Positions 19,894 to 29,368 of a stretch of 64,000 bases of DNA are shown here, piece after piece. Origin of the DNA: Actinomycetota bacterium (GTDB lineage: Bacteria; Actinomycetota; Thermoleophilia; Gaiellales; Gaiellaceae). Location of the stretch: positions 39,257-103,256 of the forward strand of contig PLBK01000012.1 in the NCBI GenBank assembly GCA_003134505.1, in the 5' to 3' direction. Both the position numbers and the translations under genes were made by a program. The stretch's first letter is position 1. The number at the start of each line of letters is the position of its first letter. Below the pieces are notes generated by a model. That model had not been told where the DNA came from. It made no database searches and saw only the letters and a program-made list of their open reading frames with translations.

Positions 19894-21249
19894 CTAGAGC
19901 TCGCGCAGGAAGCTCGGCGGCTCGAACGGCTCGCGTTCGGCGGTCCCGAACGTCGTCGCCGCACGCCGCTGGCCGGCGCCGAAGCCCGTGGCGACGACGG
20001 TCACCCACACCTGCCCGTTCAGCCGCTCGTCGATCGTTGCGCCGAAGATGATGTTCGTGTCGTCGGTCGCGCGCTGACGGACGATCTCCGCGGCCTGGTT
20101 GACCTCGAAGAGCGAGAGGTCCTCCCCGCCGGCGATCGAGAGCAGGATGCCTCTGGCACCCGTCATCTCGCCCTCGATCAGCGGCGAGCGCAGGGCGCGC
20201 TCGACGGCCTCGACGGCACGGTCGTCGCCGCTCGAGTAGCCGATACCCATCAGCGCGTTGCCGGCGTCGCTCATGATCGTGCGGACGTCCGCGAAGTCGA
20301 GGTTGATCAGCCCCGGCATCGTGATCAGGTCGCAGATCCCCTGGACGCCCTGGCGGAGCACGTCGTCGGCGATCCGGAAGGCGTCCAGCATCGACGTCGA
20401 GCGATCGAGCACCTCGAGCAGCTTCTCGTTCGGGACGACGATCACGGTGTCGCACTCCGAGCGCAGCTCCGCGGTGCCGTCCTCGGCCGAGCGGCGGCGC
20501 TGCGTGCCCTCGAACTTGAACGGCGTCGTGACGATCCCGACCGTCAGCGCCTTGAGCTCGCGCGCGATGTGCGCCACGACCGGCGCCGCACCCGAGCCGG
20601 TGCCGCCGCCCTCGCCGGCGGTCACGAACACCATGTCCGCGCCGCGCAGCGCCTGCTTGATCTCGTCGTAGCTCTCCTCGGCGGCCTTGCGCCCGATCAC
20701 TGGGTCGGCCCCCGAGCCGAGCCCCTCGGTGAGCTCGCGTCCGATGTGGATCTTGACCGGTGCGTCCGAGAACTGGAGCTGCTGGATGTCGGTGTTGACG
20801 GCGATGAACTCGACCTGCGAGAGCCCGGCGTCGATCATCCGGTTGACCGCGTTCAGCCCGGCGCCGCCCACGCCGACGACCTTGATGACCGCGACGTACG
20901 TACCGGAGTCGGGCCGTGGCACGGCGTGGAGAATCGGCGGCTCGGGCGCGACGTCCCAGAGCTCCGGCCGCACCCGCTCGCGCGCCGGCTCCTCCGCAGG
21001 AGCGGGGACGGGCGCGCGCGGGATGTCGACGACGACCAACTCGACGGGCTCGAGATGACGTGGCGAGCGCGGCTCGGGCTCCACCACGGGCTCGGGAGCG
21101 TGCTCGACGGTCTCCTCGGGCACACGTGGCTCGGCGCTCCCTTTCGGAGCGCCGCCTGCCTCCTGCTCGGCCTGACGCTGAGCAGCTTCCGTCGCCTTGA
21201 ACAGCTCGGCGAGGGGCCCTTCACGCATGCTGGCGCGCTTGCGCGCCAT
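19894..21249 (-). CDS. ftsZ: FtsZ-family tubulin-like GTPase with ~120-aa N-terminal extension
   Basis: [46 protein letters not shown]-terminal PPSFLREL. Confidence 0.9.
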   Translation of the reverse strand: MARKRASMREGPLAELFKATEAAQRQAEQEAGGAPKGSAEPRVPEETVEHAPEPVVEPEPRSPRHLEPVELVVVDIPRAPVPAPAEEPARERVRPELWDVAPEPPILHAVPRPDSGTYVAVIKVVGVGGAGLNAVNRMIDAGLSQVEFIAVNTDIQQLQFSDAPVKIHIGRELTEGLGSGADPVIGRKAAEESYDEIKQALRGADMVFVTAGEGGGTGSGAAPVVAHIARELKALTVGIVTTPFKFEGTQRRRSAEDGTAELRSECDTVIVVPNEKLLEVLDRSTSMLDAFRIADDVLRQGVQGICDLITMPGLINLDFADVRTIMSDAGNALMGIGYSSGDDRAVEAVERALRSPLIEGEMTGARGILLSIAGGEDLSLFEVNQAAEIVRQRATDDTNIIFGATIDERLNGQVWVTVVATGFGAGQRRAATTFGTAEREPFEPPSFLREL

Positions 21250-21992
21250 TCATGACCTCCTTTGCCAGCTCACGATAGGCCTGCGCGGCGCTTCCGCCGG
21301 GCTCGTACTTGAGGACACTGAGGCCCTTCACCGGCGCCTCCGCGTACCGAACCGTCTTGCGGATTCGCGTCTTGAACACGAGATCGCCGAAGTTCTCCTG
21401 CAGGATCTCCACCGCCTCGCGCGCGTGCAGCGTGCGGCCGTCGAACATCGTCGGGAGGATGCCCTGGATCGCGACGTTCGGGTTGAGGTTCTCCCGGATC
21501 ATGCTGAGCGTGTTCTCGAGCTGGACGAGCCCGCGCAGCGACAGGTACTCGCACTGGACGGGGACGATGACGCCGTCCGACGCAACGAGCGCGTTGATCG
21601 TCAGCAGGCCGAGCGAAGGCGGCGTGTCGATCAGGACGTAGTCGTACTGAGACTTGAAGGGCGCCAGCGCCCGCTCGAGAGCGCGCTCGCGGCCGATCAT
21701 GCTCGAAAGCGCCAACTCCGCGCCGGCCAGGTCGATCGAGGACACGGCCAGGTCGATCTCGCCCTTGTGGATCACCTGCTCGAGCGGCAGGCGGTGCACG
21801 AGGACGTCGTACATCGAGCGCTCGATCGTGTCCGGGTTCAGTCCCTGGCTCATCGTCAGGTTCCCCTGCGGGTCGAGGTCCACGGTGAGCACGCGCTTGC
21901 CTTCCTCCGCGAGCGCGACGGCGAGGTTCAGGGTCGAAGTCGTCTTCGCCACCCCGCCCTTCTGGTTGGCGAACGCTATGACTGATCCCATG
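21221..21992 (-). CDS. parA: ParA/Soj family ATPase
   Basis: [54 protein letters not shown]; overlaps the ftsZ start. Confidence 0.92.
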
Positions 21993-22074
21993 GCAGCTTT
22001 CTGCGGAACGGTGTCCGGCTCAGGCTGATGTGCTACCTGCAAGAGGCCCATCGTGCGGCTTCTTTCGAGCCACG

Positions 22075-22308
22075 TTACCAGAGTCCTGCGCGGGCCTCTG
22101 TGCCGGTTTCCGCCTCGTGGAGCGCCTCACGGCAGCGCTCGAGCGCACTTTTCGCGAGGTCGGTGCCCGCGGGCTCGGAGCGCACCCATGCCTCGGCGTC
22201 GGCGAGCAGGCCCCGCACCTCGTCGAGCAGCACTCGAGCGGGCGCGCCGGTCCGTTCGAGCGTCTCGATGCGCTCCAGCCTCGTCATCACCGCGCGTGCC
22301 TCGTCCAC
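22075..22308 (-). CDS. Small hypothetical protein (77 aa)
   Basis: Open frame with helical, charged composition directly upstream of parA. Confidence 0.5.
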   Translation of the reverse strand: MDEARAVMTRLERIETLERTGAPARVLLDEVRGLLADAEAWVRSEPAGTDLAKSALERCREALHEAETGTEARAGLW

Positions 22309-22364
22309 CCTGCGACGGTAGCCGGGGAAGACGCGCCGGTTCGTGACGAATTCGTGCCTGTTCT

Positions 22365-23669
22365 CTAGCTGGCCACGGCGCTGACGGCGAAATAGCTCCG
22401 GGGCCTCGGCTTGAGCCCCAGCAGCGAGTCGTCGAGCCGCTCGACGAGCTGAACCCGGTCGCCGGCCATCAGCACCTCGAGCAGCGCCCGGCGGATCGTG
22501 TCAGCGTCGCTCGTCGTCGCGTGGCCGCCGCTCGTGAGCCCGCGCAGCCGCGCGAAGAGCTCGCCACGATGGGCTGCGTCCTCGCCGACGAGCACGGAGA
22601 GCCGGGCCGCCGCCGCCCAGAGCCCGTCCCCGGCGCCGAGCAGCGCGGCGAGCGATTCACGCAGTTGCTCAGAGCGATAGGGCTCGGCGGCGAAGAGCGA
22701 GAGCTCCCAGCGGTCGAGTGCCTCGCCCAGCCCGTCGTCGCCGTCGCTGGCAGCCAGCGCCGCGAGCAGCTCGGCGGCGAGCTTGCCGCGGAACTCGTCC
22801 AGACGGGTCGGCTCGCCGGGCGGTTCCGTGGCCGCGATCGGCAGTACCGGCCTCACGCCGTAGGGCCTCCAGTCGAGCCGCTCGAAGAGGACGGGCCCTG
22901 CCGCGATCGGCGCCGCCGTGGCGAGGCGGAGCGCGGTGACTGCGTCGGCGATCTCACCGGGCGCGTCAGGCGGCTCGACCGCCCCGGCCGGGAACTCGCA
23001 GGCCAGCTCGATGACGCACGCCCGTTCGGCCTCGCGGCCGAATCCTGCGGGCAGAAGCCCGTTCGCCTCCGGCCAGCAGGCGGCGATCTCCCCCACCGCG
23101 GCCATCCGCACGCGCAGACCGCGACCCAGCTCGATCTCGAGCGGGCTGGAGATGCCGACCAGCGGCGCGACGGCGCCGTAGGAGTGGCGCTCGCCGAAGA
23201 TCTGGCGCTCGAGCTTCAGGTAGCCGCGGTTGAAGACCTGATCGTCCCATTCGAAGCCACCGCACCGCTCGGCCATGCCCGAGAGGAAGGGCAGCAGGAT
23301 CGTCCGGAACAGTGCCGATTCTCCGGTCGTGTCCGGGACAGCATGGGCGTGCGCGAAGATTGCTGCGGCCGGCTCGCGCCCGAGCTCTTCGAGAGCGAAC
23401 TGCGCGTCGTCGAGGGCTCGGAGCTGGTCTGCTCGAGCCTCGACGTATCCGCGCGCCAGCGGGCGGTAGTCGTAGAGCGCCGGCCGGTCGGGAACGGCGT
23501 GCTCCTCGAACGCGAACTGGAGCGGCGTCTCGGACTGCGATTCGCGGTAGAGGCAGGCGAAGGCGCCGAGGCAGTAGCGCTTGAGCGCCTCGTACAACTG
23601 CGGGGAGCGAAGGCCCACTGGTTCCCTTACGCCTCGCGTGCTTCCTCTCCTCTCTGGCAAGTCGGACAC
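22365..23669 (-). CDS. Hypothetical protein (up to 434 aa)
   Basis: Long frame with coherent amino-acid composition; start uncertain. Confidence 0.65.
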   Translation of the reverse strand: MSDLPERRGSTRGVREPVGLRSPQLYEALKRYCLGAFACLYRESQSETPLQFAFEEHAVPDRPALYDYRPLARGYVEARADQLRALDDAQFALEELGREPAAAIFAHAHAVPDTTGESALFRTILLPFLSGMAERCGGFEWDDQVFNRGYLKLERQIFGERHSYGAVAPLVGISSPLEIELGRGLRVRMAAVGEIAACWPEANGLLPAGFGREAERACVIELACEFPAGAVEPPDAPGEIADAVTALRLATAAPIAAGPVLFERLDWRPYGVRPVLPIAATEPPGEPTRLDEFRGKLAAELLAALAASDGDDGLGEALDRWELSLFAAEPYRSEQLRESLAALLGAGDGLWAAAARLSVLVGEDAAHRGELFARLRGLTSGGHATTSDADTIRRALLEVLMAGDRVQLVERLDDSLLGLKPRPRSYFAVSAVAS

Positions 23670-23790
23670 CAGTAGGCGATGCGGTTGTGGTCACCCTGAC
23701 CGCGACTCGCGATCGGCACGCCGCAGCGCGGGGAGGGGCGCCCGGCTCGGCGGTAGACCATCCGTTCTTCGGGCAGGTGGGGGACAATAG
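23627..23790 (-). pseudogene. Remnant zinc-finger of Fpg/Nei-type DNA glycosylase
   Basis: VYRRAGRPSPRCGVPIASRGQGDHNRIAYWCPTCQRG resembles the glycosylase C-terminal CxxC..CxxC finger, but first Cys is Ser and no catalytic domain is present upstream. Confidence 0.6.
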
Positions 23791-23794
23791 GCGC

Positions 23795-24214
23795 GTGCGT
23801 CGCGTCCGAGCAGCAGCCGCCGGTGCCGTCGCCGCAGCGGTCTGGGCGGCTCAGGAGCCGCTCGATCAGTGTGTTTTCGGCCACGACTACTCCGACGTCG
23901 CCGTGCTCGGCAAGCTCCTCACCCGCGGCCCTGAATGGCGGCGCGCCGGACTGGCCTTCCATGTCGCGAACGGCGCCGTCTTCGGCCTCGTCTACGACGC
24001 GGCGAGACGACGGCTGGACGTCGACTCGCGCCGGCTGGCGGTCGGGATGGCGCTCGGCGAGCACCTCGTGCTCTTCCCGCTCGGGGCGCTCGTTGACCGC
24101 CACCACCCGGCCCGCGGCGAGCCGGGCCTGGCCTCGCTGCTCTCGGGCCGCGCGTTTGCCCAGGCCACCTGGCGTCACGCGCTCTTCGGCTGGGTCCTCG
24201 GCCGGCTCGCCTGA
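23795..24214 (+). CDS. Hypothetical membrane-associated protein
   Basis: GTG-started 139-aa frame with hydrophobic segments (AGLAFHVANGAVFGLVYDAA, ALGEHLVLFPLGAL). Confidence 0.6.
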   Translation: MRRVRAAAAGAVAAAVWAAQEPLDQCVFGHDYSDVAVLGKLLTRGPEWRRAGLAFHVANGAVFGLVYDAARRRLDVDSRRLAVGMALGEHLVLFPLGALVDRHHPARGEPGLASLLSGRAFAQATWRHALFGWVLGRLA

Positions 24215-24217
24215 TCC

Positions 24218-24239
24218 GGCCATGTCCTAGGACATGGCC
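24218..24239. terminator. Bidirectional hairpin between convergent genes
   Basis: Perfect palindrome GGCCATGTCCTAGGACATGGCC. Confidence 0.65.
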
Positions 24240-24273
24240 AGGGAGAACGGGTCGCTCGCCCCGGGGCGGGTCA

Positions 24274-27200
24274 TCAGGGTCTGAGGACGGCGCGGCGCGG
24301 GCCGGCTACGAAGCCGGCTTCGGCAAGCAGCGGCATCGCCTCGGACTCGGCGACGGGCTCACCGTCGAAGCGCTCCACGGACAGCCGGCGCACACCGGTT
24401 CTCCGGGCGTGCTGGACGACCGCGGCGAGCGCCGGTCGCAGCCACGACTCGTCCGGCTCGCGGAGCGGGACGAGCGAGCGGCCGCTTCGCTCCACGAACA
24501 GCACCGCCTCGCCGCCGGAGAGGACGACGAGAGCGCCCGCGACCCGAGCCGCCCGCGCGCCGGCCCGCTTCGGCCACGAGAGTGCCGCGCCGTACGGCTG
24601 GGCCGGGTCGGCGGCCGCGAGGACGAGCGTCTCCGGCTCGTCGCCGTCTCGCGGACGCAGCTCGCGAACCCTCTCGACCGCGCCGCCGAGCGCGAACTGC
24701 GCGCCGCCGAGGCCCTCGACGAAGTACCCGCGCCGGCAGAGGCCGAGCGTCTCGAGCGCCCGCAGCTCTCCGTAGACGGCGCCGTACCCCCCGGGGATGC
24801 CCTCTGCGCGCACTCCGTCACGGGTGACGATGCCCTGCCGCTCGAGCAGCAGCTCGGCCAGAGCACGCCGGTCCGGAGGACCGGCGAACAGGCGCTCCGT
24901 CAGCGACCACCGCCCCTGCGTGGCGGTGATCGCGGCCGCGCGCCGCCGGGAGAAGCGCCGCGGCCGCCGCTCTGCCTTCGGCACGCCGTACCGGCGCGGC
25001 GCCCGGAGCGGCTGCCACGAGTCGTTCGTCACCTCTCCCGCCCAGACGAGATCCCAGAGCGCGGGCAAGAGCTCTTCGGCGTCGAGCCCGGCACCGGCGA
25101 GCAGGTCGGCCCAGAACTCGGCCGAGCGTGCGAGGGCGGCGCGGATTCGGTCGTGCGCTTCGCCTTCCGGCGCCGGCGTCCCGGCCGCACGCCCGAGAGC
25201 AGCCGCGTCCTCCCGGAAGTACACGGCCACGCGGTCGAGGCCTGCTCCGATCCAGACGACCTCGCCGGTCGCGCAGAGCTGGTCGAGCAGCTCGGGCCGG
25301 TAGTCGGGCACCCGGCGCGGCAAGACCTCCCGCTCCCACAGGGCGACCGGGAGCGGGAGCGCCTGCAACGGCACCAGGGCTTCGCGCAGCGACGCCCGAC
25401 GATCCACGCCGTGCCACGAGGGCAGGAAGCGCGCATACGCGGCTTGCTCGACCGGCTCGACCTCCTTCCGGAGCGCCGCCAGCGAGGCGCGGCGAAGGCG
25501 CCGCAGGACGTCCGGATCGCACCACTCCCGCTCGGTCCCTCCTGGCCGCAGCTCGCCGCGGACGAGCCGCTCCTCGCCTTCCAGGGCGGCGAGCTCCAGC
25601 CCGGCGAGCTCCGGCTCGATCCCGAAGCGGGCAGCCGCCTCGGCCGTCGTGAACGGCCCTCGCCCGCGCGCGAATCGCGCCAGCAAGGTGCGGAGCGGCA
25701 GCTCGCCGGGCTCGAGGAACGCGTCGGGTAGCCCGGATGGCGGCATCGCTCCGAGTGCGTCCCGGTAGCGGCCGGCGTCCTCGGCCGCGATCAGCCGCTC
25801 GTCGCCCCCGAAACGCACAAGGAGCGCTCGGCGCTCGGCCAGCAGCGGCTCGGCGAGCGCTCGATCGTATTCATCAACTCGCAAATCCCCACGAAGCAAA
25901 AGAAGATGGTGCAAATCATCCGGACTTCTCGGCTCGCCGCGCAACTGGCTCTCGACCTGCTCGACGGCGTCGCGGTCGAGCAGCTCACGGAGCTCGTCCT
26001 GCCCGAGCAGCTCGCGCAGGAGCTCCCGGTCGAGCGAGAGCGCCTGCGCCCGCCGCTCGGCCGGCGGAGTGTCGTCCTCGTACATGTAGGTCGCGACGTA
26101 GTCGAAGAGGAGCGAGGCCGCGAACGGCGACGCCGACGGCGTCTCGACCTCGACCACGTCGACCTGGCGCGTGGCCATGCTGTGCAGCAGCTTGCGCAGT
26201 GCCGGCAGGTCGAAGACGTCCTGCAGGCACTCGCGGTAGGTCTCGAGCACGATGGGGAAGGCCGGATACCTGCGCGCCACCTGAAGCAGCGACTGCGCCT
26301 TCAACCGCTGCTGCCAGAGCGGCGTCCGCTCTCCCGGCCGGCGGCGCGGGATCAGCAGAGCCCGCGCGGCGTTCTCGCGGAAGCGGGCGCCGTAGAGCGC
26401 GCTCTGGCCGACCTCCTGGACGACGAGCTCCTCGACCTCGTCCGCGGCGACGAGCAGCTCCGAGAGCGCCGGCGCCGCGTCGGCGTCGGGCAGGTGGAGG
26501 GCGATGCCGTCGTCCGACCAGATCGACAGGACATCGAGGCCGAGCGACTCGCGCAGACGGGCGGCCAGCGCGAGGGCCCACGGCGCGTGCACGCGCCCCC
26601 CGAACGGGGTCAGGATGCACACCCGCCAGTCGCCGATCTCGTCTCGGAAGCGCTCCACCACCACCGTTCTGTCCGACGGCACCGCGGTCGTCGCGCGCTC
26701 CTGCTCGCGCAGGAACGCCAGGAGGTTCTTGGCCGCCAGCTCGTCGAGGAAGTACTCGCGTCGCAGCCGCTCGAGCGCGCCTTCGTCGGAAAGAGCCACC
26801 AGCTCGCGCGAGGCTGCGCCGATCGCCGCGCCGAGCTCGTACGGCCGCCCCACTCCCTCGCCCTTCCAGAACGGAACCGCCCCCGGCACGCCGGGCGCCG
26901 GCGAGACGAGCACCCGGTCGCGCGTGATCTCCTCGATCCGCCACGTCGAGGCGCCGAGCATGAACGTCTGCCCTGCCCGGGCCTCGTAGACCATCTCCTC
27001 GTCGAGCTCACCGACCCGGCTGCCGCTGTCGACGAGCTGCACGGTGAACAGGCCTCTGTCCGGGATCGTGCCGGCGTTCGTGACCGCCAGCCGCCGTGCT
27101 CCGGCACGGCCGCGGACGAGACCGGCCGTGCGGTCCCAGACGATGCGCGGGCGCAGCTCGGCGAACTCGTCGGACGGATAGCGACCCGCGAGCATGTCGA

Positions 27201-28563
27201 GCACGTTCTCGAGCTGGATCCGGGAGAGGTCGGCGAACGGATAGGCCCCGCGGATCAGCTCATGCAGCTCGTCGACGGCGATCTCCTCGTCGGCGCAGAT
27301 CGCGACGACGTGCTGGGCGAGCACGTCGAGCGGGTTGCGCGGGATGACGGTCTCCTCGATCTCACCGGCCCGCATCCGGCGCGCCACGACGGCGCACTCG
27401 AGCAGGTCGAGCCGGAACTTGGGGAAGATACGGCCCTTCGAGACCGCGCCGAGCTCGTGGCCGGCCCGGCCGATCCGTTGCAGCCCACGCGCGACCGACT
27501 TCGGCGACTCGACCTGCACGACGAGGTCGACGGCGCCCATGTCGATGCCGAGCTCGAGCGAGGACGTGGCGACGAGGCAGGGAATCTCGCCGCGCTTGAG
27601 CAGCTCCTCGATCTCGACTCGCTGCTCGCGCGCCAGCGAGCCGTGGTGGGCGCGTGCGATCTCCTTCTCCGCCAGCTCGTTCAGGCGCAGGGCGAGCCGC
27701 TCGGCGAGGCGCCGGTTGTTGACGAACACGATCGTCGAGCGGTGCTGCCCGACGAGCCGCAGCAGCTCGGGGTAGATCGACGGCCAGATCGACTGCGTCG
27801 CAGGCCCGACCCCGTCGGTGATGCCGCTGCCGTCGACGATCTCGGGCTGGCGGATCGGCTGCGCGGCCGAGAGGTTGCTCATGTCCTCGAGCGGTACGAC
27901 GACCTCGAGGTCGAGCTCCTTCGCCCGGCCCGCATCGACGAGCTCGATCGGACGGGCGCCGGACACGAAGCGGCCGATCTCCTCGAGCGGGCGCTGCGTG
28001 GCCGAGAGGCCGATCCGCTGGACCGGTCGTCCCGTCAGCCGGTCGAGGCGCTCGAGGCTCACGGCGAGGTGTGCGCCTCGTTTCGTCCCGGCGACGGCAT
28101 GCACCTCGTCGACGATCAGCGTCTCGACCGTCCGCAGCAGCTCCCGGCCCTGCGAGGTGAGCAGCAGGAACAGCGACTCGGGCGTCGTGATCAGGATGTC
28201 CGGCGCGTTACGGAGCATCGCCTGCCGCTCTTTCGCCGGCGTGTCTCCGGTGCGCACCGCCACGCGCAGCTCGGAGCGCAGCCCGGCCAGCGGCCCGCGC
28301 AGGTTGCGCTCGATGTCGTAGTTCAACGCTTTGAGCGGGGAGACATAGAGCAGGCGCAGGCCTTCGCCGGGCGACGGAGTGAGCCGGTCGATCCCGTACA
28401 GGAAGGCGGCGAGCGTCTTCCCGGAGCCGGTCGGCGCCTGCACGAGCACGTGACCGCCCTTGGCGATCGCCGGCCAACCGAGTGCCTGGGCCGGCGTCGG
28501 CGCTTCGAAGGCGCGCTCGAACCAGGCACGCGTCGCCGGGCTGAACACCGAGAGTGGACCCAC
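24274..28563 (-). CDS. lhr: Lhr-type ATP-dependent DNA helicase (1429 aa)
   Basis: VQAPTGSGKTLAAFLYGIDRL, VDEVHAVAGTKRGAHLAVSLERL, ATSSLELGIDMGAVDLVVQVESPKSVARGLQRIGRAGH. Confidence 0.95.
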   Translation of the reverse strand: MGPLSVFSPATRAWFERAFEAPTPAQALGWPAIAKGGHVLVQAPTGSGKTLAAFLYGIDRLTPSPGEGLRLLYVSPLKALNYDIERNLRGPLAGLRSELRVAVRTGDTPAKERQAMLRNAPDILITTPESLFLLLTSQGRELLRTVETLIVDEVHAVAGTKRGAHLAVSLERLDRLTGRPVQRIGLSATQRPLEEIGRFVSGARPIELVDAGRAKELDLEVVVPLEDMSNLSAAQPIRQPEIVDGSGITDGVGPATQSIWPSIYPELLRLVGQHRSTIVFVNNRRLAERLALRLNELAEKEIARAHHGSLAREQRVEIEELLKRGEIPCLVATSSLELGIDMGAVDLVVQVESPKSVARGLQRIGRAGHELGAVSKGRIFPKFRLDLLECAVVARRMRAGEIEETVIPRNPLDVLAQHVVAICADEEIAVDELHELIRGAYPFADLSRIQLENVLDMLAGRYPSDEFAELRPRIVWDRTAGLVRGRAGARRLAVTNAGTIPDRGLFTVQLVDSGSRVGELDEEMVYEARAGQTFMLGASTWRIEEITRDRVLVSPAPGVPGAVPFWKGEGVGRPYELGAAIGAASRELVALSDEGALERLRREYFLDELAAKNLLAFLREQERATTAVPSDRTVVVERFRDEIGDWRVCILTPFGGRVHAPWALALAARLRESLGLDVLSIWSDDGIALHLPDADAAPALSELLVAADEVEELVVQEVGQSALYGARFRENAARALLIPRRRPGERTPLWQQRLKAQSLLQVARRYPAFPIVLETYRECLQDVFDLPALRKLLHSMATRQVDVVEVETPSASPFAASLLFDYVATYMYEDDTPPAERRAQALSLDRELLRELLGQDELRELLDRDAVEQVESQLRGEPRSPDDLHHLLLLRGDLRVDEYDRALAEPLLAERRALLVRFGGDERLIAAEDAGRYRDALGAMPPSGLPDAFLEPGELPLRTLLARFARGRGPFTTAEAAARFGIEPELAGLELAALEGEERLVRGELRPGGTEREWCDPDVLRRLRRASLAALRKEVEPVEQAAYARFLPSWHGVDRRASLREALVPLQALPLPVALWEREVLPRRVPDYRPELLDQLCATGEVVWIGAGLDRVAVYFREDAAALGRAAGTPAPEGEAHDRIRAALARSAEFWADLLAGAGLDAEELLPALWDLVWAGEVTNDSWQPLRAPRRYGVPKAERRPRRFSRRRAAAITATQGRWSLTERLFAGPPDRRALAELLLERQGIVTRDGVRAEGIPGGYGAVYGELRALETLGLCRRGYFVEGLGGAQFALGGAVERVRELRPRDGDEPETLVLAAADPAQPYGAALSWPKRAGARAARVAGALVVLSGGEAVLFVERSGRSLVPLREPDESWLRPALAAVVQHARRTGVRRLSVERFDGEPVAESEAMPLLAEAGFVAGPRRAVLRP

Positions 28564-28581
28564 ATCGGCAGATTAGCGACA

Positions 28582-28593
28582 GAACGTATGTTC
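28582..28593. promoter_or_regulatory. Candidate LexA/SOS box between lhr and nucS
   Basis: GAAC-GTAT-GTTC matches the actinobacterial GAAC-N4-GTTC core. Confidence 0.55.
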
Positions 28594-28644
28594 GTCTAGA
28601 TGCCCGATCCAGACACGTCCGATTCGGGCAGTACGGTCATCCTC

Positions 28645-29325
28645 ATGCGTCTCATCGTCGCCCGCTGCGAGGTCTCCTACACCGGCCGGCTCACCGCGTT
28701 CCTGCCCGCATCGACGCGGCTCTTGCTGCTGAAGTCGGACGGCAGCGTGCTCGTCCACGCGGATGCCGGCGGCTACAAGCCCCTGAACTGGATGACCCCG
28801 CCGACCGTGATCGAGGAGGCCGACGGGTCGATCGTCGTTCGGAAACGCTCGGGCAAGACCGAGGACAGGCTGGAGATTCGCCTCCACGAGGTCCTGAGCG
28901 ACGTGGCACACGAGATGGGCGAGGCCGCCGGGCTGGAGAAGGACGGCGTCGAGCGCCATCTCCAGGAGGAGCTCGCCGCCCGCCCGGAGGCGCTCGTGGA
29001 GGGGCTTCGGCTCGTGCGGCGGGAGTGGCCCACCGACGTCGGCCCGGTCGATCTCATGTGCCGCGACGCCGACGACGGCTGGGTGGCGGTCGAGATCAAG
29101 CGCGTGGCGACGATCGACGCGGTCGAGCAGCTGTCCCGCTACCTGGAGCGCATCCAGCTCGACCCCGCGCTGGCCACGTGTCGGGGCATCCTGGCCGCCG
29201 AGCAGCTGAAGCCGCAGGCGGTCACGCTGGCCGAGGGCCGCGGGATCGAGTGCGTCGAGGTGGACCTGGCCGTGCTGCGAGAAGAGCGCGAGCCGGAGCT
29301 CACGCTCTTCTCGCTAGCCCGATAG
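28645..29325 (+). CDS. nucS: Endonuclease NucS (EndoMS, mismatch repair)
   Basis: MRLIVARCEVSYTGRLTAFLP, DGSVLVHADAGGYKPLNWM, GPVDLMCRDADDGWVAVEIKR. Confidence 0.93.
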   Translation: MRLIVARCEVSYTGRLTAFLPASTRLLLLKSDGSVLVHADAGGYKPLNWMTPPTVIEEADGSIVVRKRSGKTEDRLEIRLHEVLSDVAHEMGEAAGLEKDGVERHLQEELAARPEALVEGLRLVRREWPTDVGPVDLMCRDADDGWVAVEIKRVATIDAVEQLSRYLERIQLDPALATCRGILAAEQLKPQAVTLAEGRGIECVEVDLAVLREEREPELTLFSLAR

Positions 29326-29368
29326 AGCTAGCCCGGCAACGCCCTCGACGCGCAACGTGCGCGCGGCT

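Noticed and set aside
25906-28599. 897-aa plus-strand ORF
   Set aside because: Shadow frame opposite lhr; no recognisable domain.
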